From: Streptomyces europaeiscabiei | Lineage (GTDB): Bacteria > Actinomycetota > Actinomycetes > Streptomycetales > Streptomycetaceae | Assembly: GCF_036346855.1 (NCBI RefSeq) | Contig: NZ_CP107841.1 | Span: forward strand, 4,654,001-4,718,000 | Length of the DNA: 64,000 bases | Reading direction: 5' to 3' | Part shown: piece by piece, positions 46,855 through 55,892 of the stretch | Layout of the letters: every line of letters starts with the position of its first letter | Numbering within the stretch: the first letter of the stretch is position 1 | The notes under the pieces: generated by a model | What the model saw: the letters and a program-made list of their open reading frames with translations, nothing else | What the model was told of the DNA's origin: nothing | Database searches by the model: none | Translations under genes and position numbers: made by a program

Positions 46855-48444
46855 CTAGGCCGCGGTCGTCACGGGAACCGCCTGCTCCTCGTGCCCCTCG
46901 GCCTGGTCCTTGGGCACGAACCGCACCCGGGGGTGCCCCTGGTTCCACCCCACCGACAGCCGCAGTCCGCCGGCCCGGACGAGGACCAGCCCCACGACGA
47001 CCGCGGCGACCGTGGAGACGACGCCACCGGCGACGAAGCCCGCGCGGGCGCCGTACGCGTCGGTGGCCCAGCCGGCGATCGGCGCGCCCAGCGGGGTGCC
47101 GCCGAGGAAGACCATCATGTAGAGGGCCATGACACGGCCGCGCATCGCGGGGTCGGTGTTCATCTGGATGGCCGTGTTGGTGGTGACGTTCACCGTCAGG
47201 CCGAACATCCCTATCGGCACCATGAGCAGGGCGAACATCCAGTACGCCGGTGCCAGCGCGGCCACGATCTCCAGCAGCCCGAAGGCGAGCGCGCCCCCGA
47301 TCAGCACCCGCAGCCGGGCGGTGCCGCGACGGGCCGCGAGCAGGGCGCCGGCGACCGAGCCGACCGCCATGAGGGTGTTGAAGAGGCTGTACGAGCCGGC
47401 GTCCGAGTGGAACACGTCGTCCGCGTACGCCGACAGCCAGACGGGGAAGTTGAAGCCGAAGGTGCCGATGAAGCCGACGAGGACGATGGGCCAGAGCAGT
47501 TCGGGGCGGCGGGCCACATAGCGCAGGCCCTCGCGGAGCTGCCCCTTGGCCCGCGGGGCGGGGCGGACGGGGTGCAGGTCCCGGGTCCGCATCAGCATCA
47601 GGCCGGCGATGGGGGCGATGAAGGAGAGGCCGTTGTAGAGGAAGGCCCAGCCCGTGCCGACGGTGGTGATCAGCACACCGGCGACGGCGGGGCCGACCAG
47701 ACGGGCCGACTGGAAGTTCGCGGAGTTGAGGCTGACCGCGTTCTGCAGCTGGTCAGGGCCGACCATCTCCGACACGAAGGACTGCCGGGCCGGGTTGTCG
47801 ACCACGGTGGCCATGCCCACGGCGAAGGCGGCGACGTACACGTGCCACACCTGGACATGCCCGGAGAGCGTCAGCACGGCGAGCGCCAGCCCCGTCACCG
47901 CCATCGACGTCTGTGTCAGGAACAGCAGCCGCCGCTTCGGGAACCGGTCGACCAGCACCCCGCCGTACAACCCGAACAGCAGCATCGGCAGGAACTGCAG
48001 CGCCATCGTCACACCGACGGCCGTGGACGACCCCGCCAGGCTCAGCACCAGCCAGTCCTGCGCGATCCGCTGCATCCAGGTCCCGATGTTCGACACCACC
48101 TGGCCGAGGAAGAACAGCCGGTAGTTCCGCACCCGCAACGACCGGAACATGGACACACGTTCACGGGGGGCGGGGTCGGCGGCCGGCGGGTCGGAGGAGG
48201 ACGAGGAGGCGGGGACGGCAGGGGCCGTGCCGGACGCCTCGGGGGCGGTCACCGAGGAACCGGCGGCGGTCGTCGAAGAGCCTGAAGCGGTCGTCGAAGA
48301 GCCGGAGGCTGTCGTCGAAGAGCCGGAGGCGGTCGTCGGCAGGCCGGTGGTATCCGGTGGTGCTTCCGGTGCGTCGGGGGTGGGCGGGGGGTCGTGAGGG
48401 GTCGGTGGTGCGGGGACGGAAGCTGCTCCGGGGCCCGTACTCAA
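46855..48444 (-). CDS. MFS exporter, EntS-like
   Basis: The 529-aa protein carries a 100-residue disordered N-terminus of Thr/Ala/Ser repeats (TTASGSS units encoded by a 21-bp repeat at about 48250-48340). Twelve helices follow from SMFRSLRVRNYRLFFLGQVV on, including GGVLVDRFPKRRLLF and NPARQSFVSEMV. TTG 48444 is the likely start: AAGGAGG lies nine bases before it, and STGPGAAS is the usual beginning in relatives, whereas the ATG at 48477 has no binding site. It sits downstream of a MarR gene on the same strand, which may control it. Confidence 0.85.
   Translation of the reverse strand: MSTGPGAASVPAPPTPHDPPPTPDAPEAPPDTTGLPTTASGSSTTASGSSTTASGSSTTAAGSSVTAPEASGTAPAVPASSSSSDPPAADPAPRERVSMFRSLRVRNYRLFFLGQVVSNIGTWMQRIAQDWLVLSLAGSSTAVGVTMALQFLPMLLFGLYGGVLVDRFPKRRLLFLTQTSMAVTGLALAVLTLSGHVQVWHVYVAAFAVGMATVVDNPARQSFVSEMVGPDQLQNAVSLNSANFQSARLVGPAVAGVLITTVGTGWAFLYNGLSFIAPIAGLMLMRTRDLHPVRPAPRAKGQLREGLRYVARRPELLWPIVLVGFIGTFGFNFPVWLSAYADDVFHSDAGSYSLFNTLMAVGSVAGALLAARRGTARLRVLIGGALAFGLLEIVAALAPAYWMFALLMVPIGMFGLTVNVTTNTAIQMNTDPAMRGRVMALYMMVFLGGTPLGAPIAGWATDAYGARAGFVAGGVVSTVAAVVVGLVLVRAGGLRLSVGWNQGHPRVRFVPKDQAEGHEEQAVPVTTAA
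48250..48342. repeat. 21-bp tandem repeat in the MFS gene
   Basis: The unit GTCGTCGAAGAGCCGGAGGC plus one base recurs about four times with small changes, coding TTASGSS heptads on the minus strand and VVEEPEA on the plus strand. Confidence 0.8.
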
Positions 48445-48639
48445 AAGGGGTCGCCTCCTTGCGTGGAACGCGTGCATGTCGTGCGGTTGCGTGAGCCTCA
48501 CCGCTCCTGTTCTGTCTGCTGGTTTTCGGTCCGGCCCATGCCCGCCCCTGACGGCGTACGGGCTGTCGGCCGGGGCGTACCGGCGGCCGATCCGGCGTAC
48601 CCCCCGCGGCGGCGGCGCACCCGGCGGCCGGGCGCCGCG

Positions 48640-49089
48640 TCAGAGATGCGCGAGCTTCTCCAGCACCGGCGCGGCCGCGCGCAGTTTCTCCCACTCGTCC
48701 TCGCCGAGGCCCTCCACGAGGGTGGCGAGGAACGCGTTGCGTTTGCGGCGGCTCTCCTCCAGCATCGCCTCGGCCCGCTCGGTCTGGGTGACCACCTTCT
48801 GCCGCCGGTCCTCGGGGTGCGGCTCCAGCTTCACCAGCCCCTTGCTCTCCAGCAGGGCGACGATCCGGGTCATCGACGGCGGCTGCACATGCTCCTTGCG
48901 GGCCAGCTCACCGGGGGTGGCCGTACCGCAACGGGCGAGCGTGCCGAGGACCGACATCTCGGTCGGGCTCAGCGACTCGTCGACCCGCTGGTGCTTGAGC
49001 CGGCGGGACAGGCGCATCACGGCGGAACGGAGGGCGTTCACAGCGGCCTCGTCGTCGCCATGGTTCAGGTCAGGCATGTTCTTTAGCAT
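48640..49089 (-). CDS. MarR-family regulator
   Basis: The 149-aa winged-helix protein has VNALRSAVMRLSRRLKHQRV, LSPTEMSVLGTLARCGTATP, ELARKEHVQPPSMTRIVALL as recognition region and the wing LVKLEPHPEDRRQKVVTQTE. ATG 49089 (MLKNMPDL) has GAGGG nine bases upstream; ATG 49077 is the alternative. A 7-bp inverted repeat (CTTTAGC, 16-bp gap, GCTAAAG) covers this start, pointing to autoregulation. It is upstream of the MFS exporter, which it may repress. Confidence 0.88.
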   Translation of the reverse strand: MLKNMPDLNHGDDEAAVNALRSAVMRLSRRLKHQRVDESLSPTEMSVLGTLARCGTATPGELARKEHVQPPSMTRIVALLESKGLVKLEPHPEDRRQKVVTQTERAEAMLEESRRKRNAFLATLVEGLGEDEWEKLRAAAPVLEKLAHL

Positions 49090-49110
49090 AACTCATTACC
49101 CTCGCTAAAG
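49081..49110 (-). promoter_or_regulatory. probable MarR operator over the start codon
   Basis: CTTTAGC (49081-49087) and GCTAAAG (49104-49110) are perfect inverted arms 16 bp apart that flank the ribosome binding site and ATG of the marR-like gene. Confidence 0.6.
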
Positions 49111-49242
49111 ACCACCGGAACTCCACGGCTGTGCCCGTGAACCCCGCCACTCATGCCGCCCCCGACCCTCATGTCACTCATATGAGTGACTAGTACGCAG
49201 AACGTGACGTGGCAGACCAGGGCGCACCTGAATCTTGTACAC

Positions 49243-49425
49243 ATGGGGACCACTGTGCTCAGCCTGCGGATAGACGGGGAGCTGCTCGAACGGCTCCGGA
49301 CCCACGCGGCGAAAAGGGGAATGAGCGTCCAGGACTATGTGATCGGGACGCTCATCCGGGACGACTTCGACGAGCGGTTCCAGACCGCGGTCGAGGAGAC
49401 GGAGAAGTTCTACGGGGTGACGTGA
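49243..49425 (+). CDS. CopG/ribbon-helix-helix-like small protein
   Basis: The 60-aa protein MGTTVLSLRIDGELLERLRT HAAKRG... fits a ribbon-helix-helix fold: a short strand (VLSLRID) followed by two helices (ELLERLRTHAAKRG and VQDYVIGTLIRDDFD) and an acidic tail. Such proteins bind DNA as dimers, alone or as antitoxins, but no toxin gene is adjacent. ATG 49243 is chosen by similarity to relatives; there is no clear binding site, so a leaderless transcript is possible. Convergent with the NCS2 gene, 16 bp away. Confidence 0.7.
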   Translation: MGTTVLSLRIDGELLERLRTHAAKRGMSVQDYVIGTLIRDDFDERFQTAVEETEKFYGVT

Positions 49426-49441
49426 GGGACCCGGGTGCCGC

Positions 49442-50848
49442 TCACGTCAGCCCCAGCGCCGGCATCAGGTAGTAGAAGACGAAGACCGCCGACACCACGT
49501 ACATCGCGGCCGGAACCTCGCGTCCACGACCAGCGGCCAGACGCAGGACGACAAAGGTGATGAAGCCCATGCCGATGCCGTTGGTGATCGAGTAGGTGAA
49601 CGGCATCATCACCATCGTCACGAAGGCCGGGATCGCGATCGTGTAGTCGGTCCAGTCGATCTCGCGGACGGAGTTCGCGAGGATCAGGAACCCGACCGCG
49701 AGCAGCGCCGGAGTGGCCGCCTGGGAGGGGACCATCGTGGCGACCGGTGTCAGGAACAACGCGACCGCGAACAGAGCGCCGGTGACCACGTTGGCGAAGC
49801 CCGTGCGCGCCCCCTCACCCACACCGGCCGTCGACTCCACGAAACAGGTCGTGGCGGACGAGGAGCTGGCACCACCGGCCGCGACCGCGATGCCGTCGAC
49901 GAACAGCACCTTGTTGATGCCCGGCAGCTGACCGTCCGCGTCGGTCAGCCTGGCCTCGTCGCCGACGCCCATGATCGTGCCCATCGCGTCGAAGAAACAC
50001 GACAGCAGGACCGTGAAGACGAAGAGGACACCCGTCAGCACACCGACCTTCGAGAAGCCGCCGAACAGACTGACCTCGCCGAGCAGCCCGAAGTCGGGGG
50101 TCGCGACCGGGTTGCCGGGCCACTTCGGGGTGGTGAGACCCCAGGAGCCCGCGGGCAGCTTGGCGATGGCCTCGATGACGACCGCGAGCAGCGTCATCGC
50201 GACGATCGAGATGAGGATCGCGCCCGGCACCTTGCGCACGATCAGCGCGAGCGTCAGCAGCGCGCCGAGGACGAAGACGAGCACCGGCCAGCCGTCGAGG
50301 TGCCCGCTCGCGCCCAGCTGGAGCGGCACGGTCGTCTTCGCGATGTCCGGGATACGGGTGACGAAGCCGGAGTCCACCAGCCCGATCAGCATGATGAACA
50401 GGCCGATACCGATGGAGATGCCCTTGCGCAGACTCAGCGGCACGGCGTTCATGACCCGCTCCCGCAGGCCCGTCGCCACCAGCAGCATCACGATGAAACC
50501 GGCCAGCACGACCATGCCCATCGCATCCGGCCACGACATGCGCGGCGCGAGCTGCAGCGCGACGACCGTGTTCACACCGAGGCCCGCCGCCAGCGCGATC
50601 GGCACGTTGCCGATGACACCCATGAGGAGCGTGGTGAACGCGGCGGCGACAGCGGTCGCGGTGACCAGCTGGCCGTAGTCCAGCTGATGTCCGTACATGT
50701 CCTTCGCGCTGCTCAGGATGATCGGGTTCAGCACGATGATGTACGCCATCGCGAAGAAGGTGGCCAGACCGCCCCGGATCTCGCGCGACAGGGTGCTGCC
50801 GCGCTCCGTGATCCTGAAGTAGCGGTCGAGGGAACCCTGCGGGGACAT
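49442..50848 (-). CDS. NCS2-family purine permease, AzgA-like
   Basis: The 468-aa permease with about 12-14 helices belongs to the AzgA (adenine/guanine/hypoxanthine) branch of NCS2. It shows ITERGSTLSREIRGGLATFF at the N-terminus, TALMG-like TTLLMGVIGNVPIALAAGLG, the motif DAMGTIMGVGDEA and ASSSSATTCFVESTAGVGEG. It takes up purine bases by proton symport. ATG 50848 has GAGG six bases upstream. The gap to the divergent DUF2530 gene (50849-50996) holds AT-rich promoter sequence; I saw no purine riboswitch core there. Confidence 0.9.
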   Translation of the reverse strand: MSPQGSLDRYFRITERGSTLSREIRGGLATFFAMAYIIVLNPIILSSAKDMYGHQLDYGQLVTATAVAAAFTTLLMGVIGNVPIALAAGLGVNTVVALQLAPRMSWPDAMGMVVLAGFIVMLLVATGLRERVMNAVPLSLRKGISIGIGLFIMLIGLVDSGFVTRIPDIAKTTVPLQLGASGHLDGWPVLVFVLGALLTLALIVRKVPGAILISIVAMTLLAVVIEAIAKLPAGSWGLTTPKWPGNPVATPDFGLLGEVSLFGGFSKVGVLTGVLFVFTVLLSCFFDAMGTIMGVGDEARLTDADGQLPGINKVLFVDGIAVAAGGASSSSATTCFVESTAGVGEGARTGFANVVTGALFAVALFLTPVATMVPSQAATPALLAVGFLILANSVREIDWTDYTIAIPAFVTMVMMPFTYSITNGIGMGFITFVVLRLAAGRGREVPAAMYVVSAVFVFYYLMPALGLT

Positions 50849-50983
50849 GCGAGACCTCATCCCCAACAGGCCCTCCGGCACTGTTGGAGTTTTCTACGAA
50901 CAGAAGTGGCCAGACAGAAACCGTTTCAGTATGAACATATAATTCAGCAACCGCCATCTCCGCGCGTAGACACGTCCGCCTCG

Positions 50984-50997
50984 TAAGCTGTGCCCCA
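50984..50997 (+). promoter_or_regulatory. leaderless promoter of the DUF2530 gene
   Basis: TAAGCT (50984-50989) lies seven bases before ATG 50997 and no Shine-Dalgarno sequence is present, the pattern of a leaderless transcript. Confidence 0.5.
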
Positions 50998-51320
50998 TGG
51001 CGAAGTGGACCCCCAAGCACGAGGCACCGGCCCCCCTGGAGGGGCCCATCGTGCCGACCATCATCGGCGGCACGATCCTGTGGCTCGTCCTCTTCGTCGT
51101 CCAGCTCCCCTTCTACGGCTGGTACGAGGACCACGGGCACGCCTGGTGGGTGTGGACCTGCCTGGCGGGCGGCGGGCTCGGGTTCATCGGCATCTACTAC
51201 GTGCGCCGACGGGACGCGGCGATCAGGAGAGACGCGGAGCGCAAGGCCGCCGCCGAGGCCGGAGCCGGGGCCGGGGCCGGGGCCGGGGCCGGAGCCGCCG
51301 ATGTGACCTCCGTCGAGTAG
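50997..51320 (+). CDS. DUF2530 membrane protein
   Basis: The 107-aa protein begins MAKWTPKHEAPAPLEGPIVP, has two membrane helices (TIIGGTILWLVLFVVQL and VWTCLAGGGLGFIGIYYV) and the RRRDAAIRRDAE stretch of DUF2530. The tail is a Gly-Ala run (AGAGAGAGAGAA) from a GCCGGG hexamer repeat. Function unknown. ATG 50997 follows a -10-like TAAGCT. Confidence 0.85.
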   Translation: MAKWTPKHEAPAPLEGPIVPTIIGGTILWLVLFVVQLPFYGWYEDHGHAWWVWTCLAGGGLGFIGIYYVRRRDAAIRRDAERKAAAEAGAGAGAGAGAGAADVTSVE

Positions 51321-51345
51321 GCGAGCCCCACCCCACCAGGGCAGC

Positions 51346-51418
51346 ACGTACGAGCCGGGGCCGACCGTAGGAGCCCGGACCGTACGAGCCCGGACCGTAC
51401 GAGCCCGGACCGTACGAA
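51346..51418. repeat. 15-bp tandem repeat upstream of the P-type ATPase
   Basis: Units of the form GTACGAGCCCGGACC follow each other about four times (first units degenerate). The 207-bp gap 51321-51527 has no gene; the repeat could affect the ATPase promoter. Confidence 0.85.
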
Positions 51419-51527
51419 CTGTCGTGTACGACCACGGCACCACTGCTCCCTCTCCCCCTCCTCCCCAGGTCGGATCTTTCGCCCACTCGGCGGGTGAACC
51501 CCCAAATCCGCACGTACCGTCGAGTGC

Positions 51528-53936
51528 ATGACGCACATCGACGCGGGTACCGAACTCGATCCTGTGCACTCCACAGCCGCCCCGGCCGCGACACACACGG
51601 GGCGGGCGCGTGGTCTGACGGCCGCCGAGGTGGCCGATCGAGTGGCCCGCGGCGAGGTGAACGACGTACCCGTGCGGAGCAGCCGCTCCACGGTGGAAAT
51701 CGTCCGCGCGAACGTCTTCACCCGGTTCAACGCGATCATCGGCGTGCTCTGGCTGGTCATGCTGTTCGTGGCACCGTTCCAGGACAGCCTCTTCGGCTAC
51801 GTGATCCTCGCCAACACGGGCATCGGCATCATCCAGGAGTGGCGGGCGAAGAAGACCCTCGACTCCCTCGCGGTCATCGGCGAGGCGAAGCCGACGGTCC
51901 GGCGGGACGGGGTCGCCGCACCGGTCGGCACCTCCGACGTCGTCCTCGGGGACGTCATCGAGATCGGCCCCGGCGACAAGATCGTCGTCGACGGCGAGTG
52001 CGTCGAGACCGACGGCCTGGAGATCGACGAGTCGCTGCTCACCGGCGAGGCCGACCCGGTCGTCAAACAACCCGGTGACCAGGTGATGTCGGGCAGTTTC
52101 GTGGTCGCAGGCGGCGGTGCGTTCACCGCGACGAAGGTGGGCCGGGAGGCGTACGCGGCCCAGCTGGCGGAGGAGGCGAGCCGCTTCACCCTCGTCCACT
52201 CCGAGCTGCGTTCCGGCATCTCCACAATCCTCAAGTACGTCACCTGGATGATGGTCCCGACCGCGATCGGCCTGATCATCAGCCAGCTGATCGTCAAGGA
52301 GAACGACTTCAAGGACTCCGTGGCCCGCACGGTCGGCGGCATCGTGCCGATGGTCCCCGAGGGCCTCGTCCTGCTCACCTCCGTCGCCTTCGCGATCGGG
52401 GTGATCCGCCTCGGCCGCAAGCAGTGCCTGGTTCAGGAGCTGCCGGCCATCGAGGGCCTGGCCCGCGTCGACACCGTCTGCCTCGACAAGACCGGCACCC
52501 TCACCGAGGGCGGCATGGACGTCACGGAGCTGCGCCCACTCAACGGCGTCGACGAGGCGTACGTACGAAGGGTCCTCGGCGCACTCGGCGAATCGGACCC
52601 CCGCCCGAACGCCTCCCTCCAGGCCGTCATCGACGCCTACCCGGACAGCGAGGACTGGCGCTGCACCGAGTCCCTCCCCTTTTCCTCTGCCCGCAAGTAC
52701 AGCGGCGCCTCCTTCAGCGAGGGCGACGGCGAGTCCAGCACCTGGCTGCTCGGCGCCCCCGACGTCCTGCTCCCCGAGGACGACCCGGCCCTCACCGAGA
52801 CCGAACGGCTGAACGAGGAGGGGCTCCGGGTGCTGCTGCTGGCCCGGGTGACCCGGGAGCTGGACGACCCGGAGATCACCCGGGACGCGCACCCCACCGC
52901 CCTCGTCGTCCTCGAACAGCGGCTGCGCCCCGACGCCGCCGACACCCTCCGCTACTTCGGGGAGCAGGACGTACGGGCGAAGGTCATCTCCGGCGACAAC
53001 GCGGTGTCGGTCGGCGCGGTGGCCGGAAAGCTGGGCCTCACCGGCGAGGTCGTCGACGCCCGCAGGCTTCCCGCCGAACGCGACGGCATGGCGAAGGCCC
53101 TCGACTCCGGCACGGTCTTCGGCCGGGTCACCCCGCAGCAGAAACGGGACATGGTCGGCGCGCTGCAGTCCCACGGCCACACGGTCGCGATGACGGGCGA
53201 CGGCGTGAACGACGTGCTGGCCCTCAAGGACGCCGACATCGGTGTGGCGATGGGCTCGGGCTCGGAGGCGACCAGGGCCGTCGCCCAGATCGTCCTCCTC
53301 AACAACAGCTTCGCGACCCTGCCGTCGGTGGTCGCGGAGGGCCGCCGGGTCATCGGCAACATCACCCGTGTCGCCACCCTCTTCCTGGTGAAGACGGTCT
53401 ACTCGGTGCTCCTCGCCGCCCTGGTGGCCTGCTGGCAGGTGGAGTACCCCTTCCTCCCCCGCCACCTGACGCTGCTCTCGACCCTGACGATCGGCGTCCC
53501 GGCCTTCTTCCTCGCCCTGGCCCCCAACAAGGAGCGCGCGAAACCCCACTTCGTGCGGCGCGTGATGCGGTACGCGATCCCGGGCGGCGTGCTGGCGGCC
53601 GTGGCCACCTTCGCCACCTATCTGATCGCCCGCCATCACTACGCGGGCGAGGGCGCGTTGGAGGCCGAGACCAGCGCGGCGACCCTGACCCTCTTCCTGA
53701 TCTCCATGTGGGTGCTGGCCATCGTCGCCCGCCCGTACACCTGGTGGCGCCTGGGCCTGGTCGCCGCGATGGGCGCCTGCTTCCTGCTGGTCCTCGTCGT
53801 GCCCGGGCTCCAGGACTTCTTCGCCCTGCGCCTGGTGGGTACGACGATGCCGTGGATCGCGGTCGCCATCGCGGCGGGGGCCTCGGCGGCCCTGGAGTTC
53901 CTGTGGAGGTGGGTGGACCGCCGCTTCCCGGCGTAG
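51528..53936 (+). CDS. P-type cation ATPase, CtpE-like
   Basis: The 802-aa ion pump shows the actuator loop LLTGEADPV, the PEGL motif of helix 4 (VPMVPEGLVLLTSVAFAIGV), phosphorylation site DKTGTLT (Asp320), nucleotide-domain KYSGASF and hinge TGDGVNDVLALKDADIG. Hydrophobic segments (about 65-100, 225-285 and 610-790) give ten helices. The overall layout matches mycobacterial CtpE, reported to take up Ca2+; ion specificity here is inferred. ATG 51528 is the first in-frame start after the repeat region. The gene stands alone, 150 bp before the zinc-ribbon gene. Confidence 0.9.
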   Translation: MTHIDAGTELDPVHSTAAPAATHTGRARGLTAAEVADRVARGEVNDVPVRSSRSTVEIVRANVFTRFNAIIGVLWLVMLFVAPFQDSLFGYVILANTGIGIIQEWRAKKTLDSLAVIGEAKPTVRRDGVAAPVGTSDVVLGDVIEIGPGDKIVVDGECVETDGLEIDESLLTGEADPVVKQPGDQVMSGSFVVAGGGAFTATKVGREAYAAQLAEEASRFTLVHSELRSGISTILKYVTWMMVPTAIGLIISQLIVKENDFKDSVARTVGGIVPMVPEGLVLLTSVAFAIGVIRLGRKQCLVQELPAIEGLARVDTVCLDKTGTLTEGGMDVTELRPLNGVDEAYVRRVLGALGESDPRPNASLQAVIDAYPDSEDWRCTESLPFSSARKYSGASFSEGDGESSTWLLGAPDVLLPEDDPALTETERLNEEGLRVLLLARVTRELDDPEITRDAHPTALVVLEQRLRPDAADTLRYFGEQDVRAKVISGDNAVSVGAVAGKLGLTGEVVDARRLPAERDGMAKALDSGTVFGRVTPQQKRDMVGALQSHGHTVAMTGDGVNDVLALKDADIGVAMGSGSEATRAVAQIVLLNNSFATLPSVVAEGRRVIGNITRVATLFLVKTVYSVLLAALVACWQVEYPFLPRHLTLLSTLTIGVPAFFLALAPNKERAKPHFVRRVMRYAIPGGVLAAVATFATYLIARHHYAGEGALEAETSAATLTLFLISMWVLAIVARPYTWWRLGLVAAMGACFLLVLVVPGLQDFFALRLVGTTMPWIAVAIAAGASAALEFLWRWVDRRFPA

Positions 53937-54087
53937 GCCGTACGCCGTACGCCCCGCGCCCGAAACCGGACATCCCCGGGCGGCGTCCTCGCCTCTGACC
54001 GGCCTCGTCGAGGTCGCGCCGTCGCGGCACCGGCATCGAGCGGCACCGGGAGGCGGCACACAGAACAGGGTGGGGAGAAGCAGCTTC

Positions 54088-54639
54088 ATGAACCCGTACC
54101 AGCAGGTGGAATTCCATGCCCCGTGCGGACACCTGATCTCGGCTCCGGCCGACCGGGTCGGACAGGACGTCCGTTGCCCACACTGCCACCAGGTGGTCCG
54201 GGTCCCGTCGCCCGACGTTCCGTACGCCTCGGCGGTCCCCGTGCCGGCCGGCGCCGAGCCGCCCGCTCTGACCGCCCTCTACGTGGCCGCGCTGATCGCC
54301 GGCCTCATGGGCGCAGGTCTCGTCTATCTGGTCATGTTCGACGAGTTCTCGGAGCCCGAGCTGGTCACGATCACACCGCTGTGGTTCTTCCCCATCGTCT
54401 TCGGTGTGTACGGCTTCGCCTCCCAGCGGCTGCTGCGCTACATCACCGCCGGCCGCGCGCGAACCCTCGGCGAAGCCGCCCGCGTGTCCATCGACGTGGC
54501 CGGTTACTGGGCGGCGCTGGTGCTCTTCCCGTTCCTGGTGCTGAAGTGGCGCAGTTCCCTGCTCGTGTCACTGGCGGCGGCACTCTTCTGGGCGGTGCTG
54601 CTGTGGCTCTTCTTCGTCCTGCTCTTCCCGACCCTCTGA
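54088..54639 (+). CDS. zinc-ribbon membrane protein
   Basis: The 183-aa protein has an N-terminal zinc-ribbon-like motif (Cys13 and His15 in APCGHL, Cys30 and Cys33 in VRCPHCHQ) followed by a linker and four helices (LTALYVAALIAGLMGAGLVY, LWFFPIVFGVYGFASQ, WAALVLFPFLVL, LAAALFWAVLLWLFFVLLF). Function unknown. ATG 54088 has GGGGAGAAG seven bases upstream. Confidence 0.78.
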   Translation: MNPYQQVEFHAPCGHLISAPADRVGQDVRCPHCHQVVRVPSPDVPYASAVPVPAGAEPPALTALYVAALIAGLMGAGLVYLVMFDEFSEPELVTITPLWFFPIVFGVYGFASQRLLRYITAGRARTLGEAARVSIDVAGYWAALVLFPFLVLKWRSSLLVSLAAALFWAVLLWLFFVLLFPTL

Positions 54640-54729
54640 CGGAACAGCCCACTTTTCTCACGCCACCACTTCACGCCGCCACCTCACGTCTCACCTCACG
54701 CTCAGCTCACGGCTTACGGCTTACGAAAA

Positions 54730-54763
54730 GGCGCCGGCCCCGGGAAACCCCGGAGCCGGCGCC
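54730..54763. terminator. terminator between convergent genes
   Basis: GGCGCCGGCCCCGGG (from 54730) pairs with CCCGGAGCCGGCGCC (to 54763) around an AAA-containing loop with one bulge. It separates the zinc-ribbon gene from the secreted protein gene on the other strand. Confidence 0.75.
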
Positions 54764-54786
54764 CACGTCTCTTACGGCTGCCGCGC

Positions 54787-55710
54787 CTACTTCACGTCGA
54801 CGGCGTCGGCCGCCGAGGTCACGGCCGCCGTGCCCGAGCTGCCCGCGAAGACGAAGCGGTACGTGCCGTCGACGGTCGCCTTGACGGTGGTCTTCAGGGC
54901 GCCCGCGGAGGACGTCTTGACCGTCTTGACGTCCTTGTAGACGGACGTGCCCTTCTTCTTGAACTGCAGCTTCACGGACTGGCCGCCGTACGCCGGGAAC
55001 TTGTTGGTGTCCCAGTTCGCGCGGGTCAGCTTGCTCGTGACCGTGATGGTCTTGCCCTTCTTGACGGGCTCGGGGGCCGCGTTGGCACCGGTGAGCCTCG
55101 TCTCGCGCTGGAGCTTGGCGGTGCCGAGGCCGCCCTGCCAGGTCTCGCCCATGTCCGCGGCGTCCTCGTCGAACTGGATGGCGAGGCCGCCGGCCTTCCA
55201 GGTCTTGGCGTACGCGTTGACGAGTTCACCGTCGCCCGGCCTGATGTCGATGACCGCCTTACAGTTGGCGGTGGTCGGGGAGGTGGCCGCGCAGGACGCC
55301 GCCTCGTCGCCGAAGAGCACCGGGTTCTCGAGTGTGTCCTCCAACGAGGCGGGCAGCGACTTGAGGTAGAGGAAGGGCCCGTTGGCGAAGTCCTCGTCGG
55401 CGATGTCCACGTCCGCGGCGTGCGTGAGCGTGTAGGTGACCGGCACCGTGCGCTTCTTCGTCGCGCCGACGACGATCGGCTTGCCGCCGTTCACCTTCAT
55501 GGCGGAGAAGGAGACGTCGGGGCCCGCCGTCGCGTCGGCGGTGGTGGCCGCGCCGAAGGCGGACGGCCCGTTGCCGGCGGTGACCGCCGCCCACTGCGGG
55601 GAGGTGGCGATGCCGTTCGCCGAGTCGTCCGCGGCGTACACGGCCGGAGCGGCGAAGGCGGAGAGAGCGAGGGCGCCGGAGACGGCGACCGCGGTGGTTC
55701 GGATACGCAT
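54787..55710 (-). CDS. secreted protein of unknown function (paralogue 1)
   Basis: The 307-aa exported protein has a signal peptide (MRIRTTAVAVSGALALSAFA, cleavage after VYAA), a beta-rich middle (ATSPTTANCKAVIDIRPGDG) and a C-terminal Ig-like module from APEPVKKGKTITVTSKLTRA to GTYRFVFAGSSGTAAVTSAA. The C-terminal module is strongly alike in its paralogue 180 bp upstream. Proteins like these are found in streptomycete secretomes; no function is known. ATG 55710 has GGGGGAAC upstream. Confidence 0.82.
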   Translation of the reverse strand: MRIRTTAVAVSGALALSAFAAPAVYAADDSANGIATSPQWAAVTAGNGPSAFGAATTADATAGPDVSFSAMKVNGGKPIVVGATKKRTVPVTYTLTHAADVDIADEDFANGPFLYLKSLPASLEDTLENPVLFGDEAASCAATSPTTANCKAVIDIRPGDGELVNAYAKTWKAGGLAIQFDEDAADMGETWQGGLGTAKLQRETRLTGANAAPEPVKKGKTITVTSKLTRANWDTNKFPAYGGQSVKLQFKKKGTSVYKDVKTVKTSSAGALKTTVKATVDGTYRFVFAGSSGTAAVTSAADAVDVK

Positions 55711-55802
55711 GTGTTCCCCCGGTGGAAAGTGGAGCCCGACGGTCGTCGTCACATCGGCCCCCGTGATCGCGGGCCCGTTGGCCCGCGTGCTCTGGTGCGT
55801 CG

Positions 55803-55835
55803 GGGGGACGCGCCGGTTCACCCGGCGCGTCCCCC
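55803..55835. terminator. terminator of secreted paralogue 2
   Basis: GGGGACGCGCCGG pairs with CCGGCGCGTCCCC across a TTCAC loop. It lies 58-90 bp beyond the stop of the upstream paralogue on the minus strand. Confidence 0.75.
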
Positions 55836-55892
55836 CTGCCTCCCGCTACGGCGCCAGGCCGACCGGAAGGGGTGAGCCCTGGGGCTCGCTGC

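Noticed and set aside
50849..50996. possible purine riboswitch before the NCS2 permease
   Set aside because: AT-rich stretch present but the conserved three-way-junction bases are not.
49815..54089. 1424-codon minus-strand frame across NCS2, DUF2530 and the P-type ATPase
   Set aside because: It is antisense to a clear P-type ATPase and frameshifted relative to NCS2; composition is shadow-like.
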